Positions 52,821 through 60,148 of a DNA stretch of 64,000 nucleotides are shown one piece after another; position 1 is the stretch's first letter; every line of letters starts with the position of its first letter. The stretch comes from SZUA-442 sp963792405 (GTDB lineage: Bacteria > Actinomycetota > Acidimicrobiia > Spongiisociales > UBA5794). A model generated the notes under the pieces. The model did no database searches, was not told where the DNA came from, and saw nothing but the letters and a program-made list of their open reading frames with translations. Location: positions 992,001 through 1,056,000 of the forward strand of contig CAWBVU010000006.1 of the NCBI GenBank assembly GCA_963792405.1. The letters run 5' to 3'. The position numbers and the translations under genes are program-made.

Positions 52821-54014
52821 TCACAGCCTCACTCGCAGATCCCCCGCGAGGTCGCCGCGATCATCCACCACCACGCCGGAGAGCCCCTGCCACGCCGCAA
52901 ACCGCTCGAGCTCGGCCGCAAGCGCATCGGCCACCCTCGCTCGATCCGCATCGTCCTCGATGAAGGCCGACCTGACAAGGAGGTCGGAACGCTTCCGGTC
53001 CGCCTTCAGATCGACCCTCGCGACGAGTTCGCCGTCGAGCATGAAGGGCATGACGTAGTAGCCGTGCACCCGTTCGTGCTCCGGCACGTAGATCTCGATC
53101 CGGTATCGGAAGTCGAACAACCGCTCTGCCCGCTCCCGGTACCACACGATCGGATCGAAGGGACTCAGCAAGGCCGCGCCGGAGATCGCCCTCGGCCGTG
53201 ACGCTGATCGGTCCATGTACACCGGTCCCCGCCAGCCCGGTACCTCGACTGCCTCGATCTCGCCTTCGTCAGCCATGCGGGAGAGGATCGGCCGTGCCGT
53301 TGGGATGTGGAGGCGGAAGTAGTCGGCGACGTCGTGTGCCGTGCCGATGCCGTGGTGGCGCACCGCATCGGCGAGGAGCCGCCGATAGGCATCCCCCATT
53401 CCGACGGCAGGTTCCTCCCTGTACTCGGAAGGGATCATGCGCTCGGGGATGTCGTAGAGCCGCACGAAGTTCGCCGTCCGCGTCGCCGCGAGGCGACCCT
53501 CGGCGAAGAGCACCTCGAGCATCACCTTGCCGGGGCCGTACCCCCACCATGGCTCGTTGCGATGGTTCGGCGCATCGAGGTCCCGCACGGTGAGCGGGCC
53601 GCGATCGCGCACCTGGGCGAAGACGTCCTCCATCAGCTCGGGGTGGGCATCGATGAGGGCCTGCGCCCTCCTCCACGGCGCCATACGCGCCATCTTCCAC
53701 CGCCACAGCGGATACCGGTCGACGGGAAGCACGGACGCCTCGTGTGCCCAGTACTCGAAGTGTCGGGAACCGTCGTTCAGCCATCGGTCGAGATGGTCCA
53801 TGTCGTAGGCCCCGAGGCGGGAGTAGAACGGCATGTAGTGGGTGCGCACGCACACGTTGACGGAATCGAGTTGGACGAGGCCGACGTGGGCCATGACGCG
53901 CCGGAAGTGTCGCACATCGACCCGCCCGGCCGGGCGCCCTACATTGAAGCCCTGCGCGCCGAGCGCGATGCGCCGTGCGGTATCCCTCGAGACGATCCTC
54001 ATGCGAGCAGCCAT
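52821..54014 (-). CDS. Winged-helix DNA glycosylase, AlkX/YcaQ family
   Basis: A 397-residue HTH_42 protein (start ATG 54014, or 54002). The catalytic QxD motif is present in GLVQLDSVNV, followed by the family's RTHYMPFYSRLG, then HFEYWAHEASVLP, DAVRHHGIGTAHDVADYF and LLSPFDPIVWYRERAERLF. Characterised relatives open interstrand crosslinks and alkylated bases. No other repair gene is adjacent. Confidence 0.9.
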   Translation of the reverse strand: MAARMRIVSRDTARRIALGAQGFNVGRPAGRVDVRHFRRVMAHVGLVQLDSVNVCVRTHYMPFYSRLGAYDMDHLDRWLNDGSRHFEYWAHEASVLPVDRYPLWRWKMARMAPWRRAQALIDAHPELMEDVFAQVRDRGPLTVRDLDAPNHRNEPWWGYGPGKVMLEVLFAEGRLAATRTANFVRLYDIPERMIPSEYREEPAVGMGDAYRRLLADAVRHHGIGTAHDVADYFRLHIPTARPILSRMADEGEIEAVEVPGWRGPVYMDRSASRPRAISGAALLSPFDPIVWYRERAERLFDFRYRIEIYVPEHERVHGYYVMPFMLDGELVARVDLKADRKRSDLLVRSAFIEDDADRARVADALAAELERFAAWQGLSGVVVDDRGDLAGDLRVRL

Positions 54015-54037
54015 GTGCGGGCGTCTACGCTACCGGC

Positions 54038-54790
54038 ATGGCCGGCACCCCCGTCGCAGCAGCGCGCACCTTCATCCTGATGCCGCTGTTGTTCGTCTAC
54101 ACGATGCTGCTCGCGGCCGCCGTGCTCGCGGCTGCGGCATTCGATCCGAAGTCGCCGTGGATCGACCGGATCGTCCGCCACTGGTCGCGCCTGTACCTCG
54201 GAGTGCCACCGGTTCGCCTGATCGTCGAGGGCATCGAACACGTCGATCCCTCGACCCGGTACGTGGTCGCATCGAACCACCTGTCCATGTTCGACATCCC
54301 CGCCCTGTTCACGGTGCTGCCCCTCGACGGCCGGTTCCTCGCGAAGAAGGAGCTGTTCCGGTTGCCCGTGATCGGCAGGGCCATGCGCAGGATCGGCATC
54401 GTCGAGGTCGATCGGCAGTCCGTGGGAGGCTCGACGCGTGCCGCGATCAACGAGGGTGTGGCCATCGCCGCGGAGCGCGGGTATTCCATCATCGTGTTCC
54501 CCGAAGGGACGAGGAGCAGGGATGGCGACCTCCTGCCGTTCAAGAAGGGGGCGTTCCGCATCGCGATCGACAGCGGGCTGCCGCTCCTCCCCGTGGTGAT
54601 CGAGGGAACTGAGCGGATCTCGCGGGCGGGTACGAAGGTCTGGTACCCGGGGACCGCCCGTATCCGGATCCTCCCGCCTGTCGAGACGGCAGGCCTGACG
54701 AACAAGGACGACCTGAACCCGTTGATGGCGGGGATCGAGCGTGCCATCAACGAGAACTACGCCGAGATGCGATCCGCCGCCCTGGCATGA
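54038..54790 (+). CDS. plsC: 1-acyl-sn-glycerol-3-phosphate acyltransferase
   Basis: A 250-residue membrane acyltransferase from ATG 54038. An N-terminal helix leads to the HX4D motif (SNHLSMFD), the KKELF acceptor region, the glycerol-phosphate site FPEGTRS and a PVVIEGTE strand. It makes phosphatidic acid from lysophosphatidate. It is divergent from the AlkX-like gene. Confidence 0.93.
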   Translation: MAGTPVAAARTFILMPLLFVYTMLLAAAVLAAAAFDPKSPWIDRIVRHWSRLYLGVPPVRLIVEGIEHVDPSTRYVVASNHLSMFDIPALFTVLPLDGRFLAKKELFRLPVIGRAMRRIGIVEVDRQSVGGSTRAAINEGVAIAAERGYSIIVFPEGTRSRDGDLLPFKKGAFRIAIDSGLPLLPVVIEGTERISRAGTKVWYPGTARIRILPPVETAGLTNKDDLNPLMAGIERAINENYAEMRSAALA

Positions 54791-54825
54791 TCCCGTCAGC
54801 CCGGCGCGTGGATACCACGCGGGCA

Positions 54826-56298
54826 TCAGTCGTACACCCCCAGGAGGTAGGTGGATCCCCCACGGACCTCGCAGAGGTAGGCGCCCGCGGAGGTGACGAT
54901 CTGGTAGCGATCCGCTGAGCCCTCACCATCCCACCAGCGTCCCACGTGGCGCCACGGACCCGCCCACGACAGCACCGGTTCCCATCGGCTTCGCAACCTG
55001 ACCTGCTCGGGTATGCCCCCCACGAAGACCACCTCGAAGGGGATCGCCTCGGGTGGCACGAGGGCGGGTGCGGGGCCGGGGATACGCCCTGGCCAGGGCG
55101 CGGAGGCCGCCCTCTCGGCCACAGGGTGGTCCTCACCCCATCTCCCCCACAGGATCTGCTGTCCCGGATCCCTCCCCCCCTGGCCCGTCGCAACGAGGAG
55201 CTGATCGACCCCTGCAATGGCCTGCACCTCCATCATGGCGCGTTGGGTCTCCTCGACGCTCTTTGCATCCTCCGCAAGGGCCATCTGCCTGCCGGCCCCC
55301 GACAGATCGGCGGGTTCGAGGACGAGGGAGACGAGGCCACCTCGGATGCCCGCGGACACTCCGTCGATCCACGCCTTCAGCTGCCACCGCACACGGTCGG
55401 CGAGGGTGCGATCGTCGAAGGGATCGGCGCTTCGCCATGTCCTCACCCTCACGGTGCCATCCGCCGCCTCGGCGGTGACGATCACCCGATGGGGAGCAAC
55501 CCCCTCCGCAGCGAGGTTTGCGATGAGCCGTTGGGAGAGGTTCCGCGCGATGAAGGAAGCCTGTTCGAGGTCGTCGATGGGAGGATCGAAGGTGGCCACC
55601 ACCCTGGGATCGCCCGGGATCCCCCGTGGGTCGATGGGGCGATCATCCCCCGATGCGAGCCGGTGCGCCTCTATGCCATGGCGCCCGAAACGTGAGACGA
55701 GGGCATCACGGGGAAGGGAGGCGAGCGCACCGAGGGTGGTGATCCCGAGCCAACGAAAGGTGGCGGCGAGGTCCTCACTCCCGATGGCCGAGATGTCCAT
55801 CTCGGCCAGGAACCCGACGTCGTCATCGACCACGTGGATCGGATGGTCGTGGGAGGTCATGGCGGCCGCCTGCCGCGCGGCGAAGGGTCCACGTGCGAGA
55901 CCGATGCGATGGCCACCCCCCACCACGAGGAGCTCCTTGTCGATGCGCTCCACGAGTGGGATCTCCCCTCCGTAGTAGCCGACCGCGCCGGATGTGGGGA
56001 CGAGCATCATGCCGGGTTGGACGATCTCGACCCTGGGAACGAGGGCCTCCACGAGCTCGACGACGGGTTCGAAACGCGCCATGTCAGCCGCCTGGTCCAT
56101 GCGGATCGTCTGCACCGAGGGGCAGACCGCTTCGGCTGAGCGGCGGAGCATCCCGATCTCCACGCCCGACTCGGCTGCGAGGCGGTTCCTCGCCACCACC
56201 CTTCCGTCGTCATCCACGGCCTGGGTGGGCCCTTCATGCGGGACGTCGGGACGACGCAACGCCCACGTGGGATACCACACGCAGATCGTCCGTTCCAT
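54826..56298 (-). CDS. imuB: ImuB, Y-family polymerase-like mutasome protein
   Basis: A 490-residue protein with Y-polymerase architecture: palm fragment (CVWYPTWALRRPD, ARNRLAAESGVEIGM), SGAVGYYGGEIPL, helix-hairpin-helix LGITTLGALASLP, little finger, and a C-terminal tail that would bind the beta clamp and DnaE2. The Y-family catalytic carboxylates are not conserved, as known for ImuB. ATG 56298 lies 65 bases inside imuA. Confidence 0.93.
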   Translation of the reverse strand: MERTICVWYPTWALRRPDVPHEGPTQAVDDDGRVVARNRLAAESGVEIGMLRRSAEAVCPSVQTIRMDQAADMARFEPVVELVEALVPRVEIVQPGMMLVPTSGAVGYYGGEIPLVERIDKELLVVGGGHRIGLARGPFAARQAAAMTSHDHPIHVVDDDVGFLAEMDISAIGSEDLAATFRWLGITTLGALASLPRDALVSRFGRHGIEAHRLASGDDRPIDPRGIPGDPRVVATFDPPIDDLEQASFIARNLSQRLIANLAAEGVAPHRVIVTAEAADGTVRVRTWRSADPFDDRTLADRVRWQLKAWIDGVSAGIRGGLVSLVLEPADLSGAGRQMALAEDAKSVEETQRAMMEVQAIAGVDQLLVATGQGGRDPGQQILWGRWGEDHPVAERAASAPWPGRIPGPAPALVPPEAIPFEVVFVGGIPEQVRLRSRWEPVLSWAGPWRHVGRWWDGEGSADRYQIVTSAGAYLCEVRGGSTYLLGVYD

Positions 56299-56938
56299 GA
56301 CCCTCCATCTCGATCGTGTGCCGCATGCCCTGCACCGACTTCCCCGATACCTCCACCACCATGCGCCTCGTCATCAGCCGGCCATGTCCCGCATCCGTCC
56401 CCTCCCATTCCACGGCCCTCGCCTCGATGCGCAACGTGGCGATCCCCGAGGGGACGACGCCATCGATCGGACGAAGGACGATGGGGGTTCGTTGGGTGCG
56501 CGCCTTCGCCGCGAGCTTCCGCAGGACCTCGTCCCTCACTCCCTTCGGGACCTCTGCATAGACCCCCCTGGTGCCGGAGAGGAGCGCTGCAACCACACGA
56601 CCCCAGGTGACGACATCCCCGTTGCGGACCACCACGATGCGCTCGGGAGGGATACCGATCTCCCATGCTGCGGCAGGGTTCGCCCATCCCCGCACATCGA
56701 CATAGGCGATGGGCCCTCCCACGGCATGGGGGGCGAGCAGGGCGAGACCGGTCGTGGTGAGCCCCGAACCCGGGAGACCGGACAGGCCCGCCACCTGCCC
56801 TGCACCCAGGGTGAGCGAGATGGCCTCGGGGGAACCGACGAGTGGCGTGTGCCCCCCGTCGATGGGGAGAGCGACGGGAGGGATATGCGCTCGTTGCAGG
56901 TTGACGACCACGGAACCGGTGTCCTTCTCGTTCCTCAC
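56234..56938 (-). CDS. imuA: ImuA-type RecA-like mutasome protein
   Basis: A 234-residue RecA-like protein from GTG 56938. A modified P-loop (SGLPGSGLTTTGLALL), AYVDVRGWANPAAAWEIGI, and a C-terminal beta region with EARAVEW. ImuA proteins partner with ImuB and DnaE2 in SOS mutagenesis. A LexA box lies 34 bases upstream. It overlaps imuB by 65 bases. Confidence 0.88.
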   Translation of the reverse strand: MRNEKDTGSVVVNLQRAHIPPVALPIDGGHTPLVGSPEAISLTLGAGQVAGLSGLPGSGLTTTGLALLAPHAVGGPIAYVDVRGWANPAAAWEIGIPPERIVVVRNGDVVTWGRVVAALLSGTRGVYAEVPKGVRDEVLRKLAAKARTQRTPIVLRPIDGVVPSGIATLRIEARAVEWEGTDAGHGRLMTRRMVVEVSGKSVQGMRHTIEMEGHGTDDLRVVSHVGVASSRRPA

Positions 56939-56965
56939 CGACGTGGTGCTCCCCGCCGGGCCATC

Positions 56966-56989
56966 ATCCTAATCGAACATATGTTCGAT
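56966..56989 (-). promoter_or_regulatory. LexA/SOS box and -10 element of imuA-imuB
   Basis: ATCGAACATATGTTCGAT (56972-56989), a perfect palindrome, followed on the minus strand by TAGGAT (56966-56971). It differs from the dnaE2 operator only at one central base and shares the same -10, so the two units should respond alike. Confidence 0.93.
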
Positions 56990-57136
56990 CAGCAAGGGGA
57001 GACGTTCCCCCACCTCGAGCGGCGCCGAGACCCGATGGCGAGGTCACACCTCCCTCCGATGGCACCGGTCACGCCAACGCACGGGCACCGTCAGAGGTAG
57101 GCTCGAAGGGACGTCGCAAGCAAAGGAGCGTCAGAC

Positions 57137-57340
57137 GTGTCAGTTGCCAAGGTGATCGAGATCACATCCACCTCACCAGGGTCCTTCGAGGACGCGATCC
57201 GCAAGGGCATCGCCAAGGCCCAGCAAACCATCGAAGGTATCCGGGGAGCCTGGATCTCCGAGCACAAGGTCGAGCTGGCCGAGGACGGCACGATCAAGCA
57301 TTTCCGCGTCGACATGAAGCTCACCTTCGTCCTCGAGTAG
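57137..57340 (+). CDS. Dodecin
   Basis: A 67-residue dodecin from GTG 57137, with AAAGGAG upstream. IEITSTSPGSFEDAIRKGIA, GAWISEHKVEL (the flavin-stacking tryptophan) and FRVDMKLTFVLE complete the fold. Dodecins store riboflavin/FMN or CoA in a 12-mer shell. Confidence 0.94.
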   Translation: MSVAKVIEITSTSPGSFEDAIRKGIAKAQQTIEGIRGAWISEHKVELAEDGTIKHFRVDMKLTFVLE

Positions 57341-57367
57341 CAACCCGAACGCCACCGTTTGGACGCA

Positions 57368-57393
57368 TCAGGGCCCCCGAATGGGGGCCCTGA
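57368..57393. terminator. Bidirectional hairpin terminator
   Basis: An 11-bp perfect stem, TCAGGGCCCCC with GGGGGCCCTGA, around loop GAAT, between the convergent dodecin gene and the next minus-strand gene. No clear U-tract. Confidence 0.8.
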
Positions 57394-57470
57394 GACTGCA
57401 CCCTCCGAAGAAGGTCCCGTGACCGACTGACTGCCTCGGCGCCTCCGTCAGCTCCTCGACGACCGACAGA

Positions 57471-58046
57471 TCACCTCGCGAACCAGAGGACGTCCGTGAA
57501 CAGCATCGTCCCGTCGATGTCGACGATGCGTGCCACGAGGAGCCCATCATCAGCGCCCACACGGCTCGGCAGGGCGGTGACGAGCACGTCGCCCTCCCCA
57601 TAGGTCACAGCCGGCCCGAACACCTCCGTGGCCATCGGACCCAATGCGGCGTACATCCGACCGATCGCGACGCTGCCGTACGTCGTCTCGCCCAGCGCCG
57701 ACGTGTTCGATGCGCCCACCGTGAACAGGGCCGCCACGGCGTCGGCATCGGCGCTCGCGAGCGCCTCACGGAAGTCCGCGACCAAGGCGTCCACCCCGGC
57801 CTGCGACGGATGTGCGCCAGCCGCCCTCGCGATGGTCAGATCACCCCTGAGGGATGCGCTCTCCGCCTGCTCGGCGCGAAGGTCGGCCTCGAGATCCGAG
57901 GACGCGTTCATCTCGATCACGAGCCACGTGGCCAACCCGATGGTGATGGCCGCGAGGGCGAACACGACGGCCACCGTCCACCCGCTCATCCGTTCCTCAC
58001 CCGCCCCCATCGGCCGTTCGACCGCTGTGGGCTCCATGGTCTTCAT
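57471..58046 (-). CDS. Membrane-anchored protein with NTF2/SnoaL-like domain
   Basis: A 191-residue protein from ATG 58046. One helix (VAVVFALAAITIGLATWLVI), a short coiled region (LEADLRAEQAESASLRGDL), then a domain resembling SnoaL/NTF2 folds (LVADFREALASADADAVAAL, LLVARIVDIDG). Catalytic role unassigned. Convergent with dodecin. Confidence 0.65.
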   Translation of the reverse strand: MKTMEPTAVERPMGAGEERMSGWTVAVVFALAAITIGLATWLVIEMNASSDLEADLRAEQAESASLRGDLTIARAAGAHPSQAGVDALVADFREALASADADAVAALFTVGASNTSALGETTYGSVAIGRMYAALGPMATEVFGPAVTYGEGDVLVTALPSRVGADDGLLVARIVDIDGTMLFTDVLWFAR

Positions 58047-58230
58047 CGTCGACCTCCTCGAGCTGTGCGCGAACCCCCGCCACCCTTCCCCCACCAGCGT
58101 CTCATGCCGAGGGTGTCCCATGGTGGTGTGCCGGTGGTGCGACGATCATCCCGTACCCATCTGCAGGCCCCACCTGGCCGAACGGCCACCACACGAGGGG
58201 CCCGGGGCAGCGCACGGGTACGATGGGAAC

Positions 58231-59082
58231 ATGGAAGTCCGCGTCCTCGGCACGGTGGAGGTGGCGACGGGTGGCACGTGGATCCCGATCGACGTGCCGA
58301 AGGAGCGCGCGCTCGTCGCGACCCTTGCACTGGACGCCGGACGCGTGGTAGCCCACGCACGCCTCGTCGAGGCGCTCTGGGGCGCGGTCCCGCCCGACAC
58401 GGCGGACAAGATGCTCCAGTGGCACGTCTCGCACGTGCGCAAGGCCGTCGGCCACGATGCGGTCGAAACGATCGCACCCGGGTATGCCCTCGCCGTCGAT
58501 CCACCCGATGTCGACGCCCTCCGGTTCGCGATGCTGGTCGACGAGGGGTCGAACCTCGTGAGGGGCCGGCACTACCAGGCCGCCATCGATCGCCTCTCCG
58601 CCGCACTCGACCTGTGGCGGGGACCGCCGCTCCAGGATCTCGCGGACAGTGAGTTCCGCACCGGACAGCAGCGGCGCTTCGAGGAACTCCACGAGCTCGC
58701 CCGCGAACGGTGGATCGACAGCCACCTCGGGCTCGGCCATGCCGATGTGATGGTCGCGGAGCTCGAGTCCGTCGTCGCAGAGCATCCCTATCGCGAAGGA
58801 CCCTGGAGCGCGCTGATGCTGGCGCTGTACCGATGCGGACGGCAGGCCGATGCCTTGCGCGCCTACCAACGGTTCAGGCGCCGCCTCGCCGAGGACCTCG
58901 GCATCGAGCCAACGGATGCCATGCGCCGCCTCGAGGAGAGAATCCTCCGCCAGGACCCCCTGCTCGACACCAACGGCCGTGCGAGCGGCGCCGACAAGGG
59001 CAATGGCGTCGCCGGTGGGATGATCCGAGCGTCGACGCGGCAGGCGCCACCTGCGACCACAGGTCCGGGATCCGATCGATGA
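58231..59082 (+). CDS. SARP-type (BTAD) transcription regulator
   Basis: A 283-residue regulator: an OmpR-type winged helix (MEVRVLGTVEV, LVEALWGAVPPDTADKML, HVSHVRKAVG) followed by a bacterial transcription-activation domain (RQADALRAYQRFRRRLAEDL). SARPs activate antibiotic or stress genes in actinobacteria. It lacks the ATPase and TPR extensions of large SARPs. The stop overlaps the CHAD gene, suggesting a linked function. Confidence 0.92.
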   Translation: MEVRVLGTVEVATGGTWIPIDVPKERALVATLALDAGRVVAHARLVEALWGAVPPDTADKMLQWHVSHVRKAVGHDAVETIAPGYALAVDPPDVDALRFAMLVDEGSNLVRGRHYQAAIDRLSAALDLWRGPPLQDLADSEFRTGQQRRFEELHELARERWIDSHLGLGHADVMVAELESVVAEHPYREGPWSALMLALYRCGRQADALRAYQRFRRRLAEDLGIEPTDAMRRLEERILRQDPLLDTNGRASGADKGNGVAGGMIRASTRQAPPATTGPGSDR

Positions 59083-60074
59083 CCCTTCATGCGCCCATTC
59101 ATCTCGTGCCGATCACCTTCGAGCCTGCGGTCGCCTCGAAATCGCCCCTCGACGTCCGTATCGGCAACGACGAGGCGCTGGCCGACGCACTCCGCCGCAT
59201 CACCCTCTCACACTTCGACCTGATGATCCGGGAACTCTCGCATCCGGACGACGCCGATGAAGGGGTCCACGAGGCACGGAAGGCGATGAAGCGCGTGAGG
59301 GCCATCCTGCGCCTCGTGCGCGACGAGATCGGCTACGACGCGTATCGGAACGAGAACGTGGTGCTGCGCGACGTCGCGCGCAGGCTCGCCCCCGTACGGG
59401 ACAGCGCCATCCTGGTCGAGTCGCTCGACGACCTGATCGCCGGATACGACGACCTCGTGGCGTCCTCGGTCTTTGGCCAGACGCGTGCGTTCCTGATCCT
59501 CAACCACAGGCGCCTCCAGACCGAGATCATCGACGACCGCCAGCTCATGGCTGACATCCTCGTGACCCTGAAGGCCGCGCGGTCGCGGTTCGAAGGACAT
59601 GGCGCGTTGGACCCGACACGGGGCAGCGCGCCCATCAGGAACTCGTTCGTCGCCATCGAGGGCGGCCTGGCGAGGGTCCACGGGCGCGGCCGAACGGGGA
59701 TGCGCCGGGCACGGACGCTCGGCACCGTCGAGGCGTTCCACGAGTGGCGCAAGAGGGTCAAGTACCTCAGGTACCAGATCGAGAGCCTCACACCGCTGTG
59801 GCCCGACATGCTCGATGCCTACGCCGCACGGCTCGACGAACTCGGTGAGATCCTCGGAGACGACCACGACCTCGCCGTGCTTCGCTCCACGATCTCGGAG
59901 CACACGGACGCGTGCACGGACCCAAGGGTGCGAACGCTCCTGGTCTCCCTCATCGACGACGCTCGCGCCGACCTGCAAACCCGAGCCCTTCGGCTCGGAG
60001 CGACCATCTTCGACGAGCACACCGATCGGTTCACCGACCGCATCGCGTCCTCCTGGACGTGTGCTCGGAACTGA
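59079..60074 (+). CDS. CHAD domain protein
   Basis: A 331-residue helical protein with two CHAD repeats, each with the conserved basic histidine motif: VHEARKAMKRVRAILRL and FHEWRKRVKYLRYQ. CHAD domains bind polyphosphate and may localise to polyP granules. No CYTH partner is adjacent. ATG 59079 overlaps the SARP stop (ATGA). Confidence 0.93.
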   Translation: MTLHAPIHLVPITFEPAVASKSPLDVRIGNDEALADALRRITLSHFDLMIRELSHPDDADEGVHEARKAMKRVRAILRLVRDEIGYDAYRNENVVLRDVARRLAPVRDSAILVESLDDLIAGYDDLVASSVFGQTRAFLILNHRRLQTEIIDDRQLMADILVTLKAARSRFEGHGALDPTRGSAPIRNSFVAIEGGLARVHGRGRTGMRRARTLGTVEAFHEWRKRVKYLRYQIESLTPLWPDMLDAYAARLDELGEILGDDHDLAVLRSTISEHTDACTDPRVRTLLVSLIDDARADLQTRALRLGATIFDEHTDRFTDRIASSWTCARN

Positions 60075-60101
60075 TCACCGCACCGGCACCGCAGGACGCG
60101 C

Positions 60102-60133
60102 GAGGGCCCCGGGACATGCGCCCCGGGGCCCTC
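60102..60133. terminator. Bidirectional hairpin terminator
   Basis: GAGGGCCCCGGG pairs with CCCGGGGCCCTC (12 bp, seven-base loop), between the convergent CHAD gene and pnp. No U-tract. Confidence 0.8.
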
Positions 60134-60148
60134 CGCGACTCGTACCGC

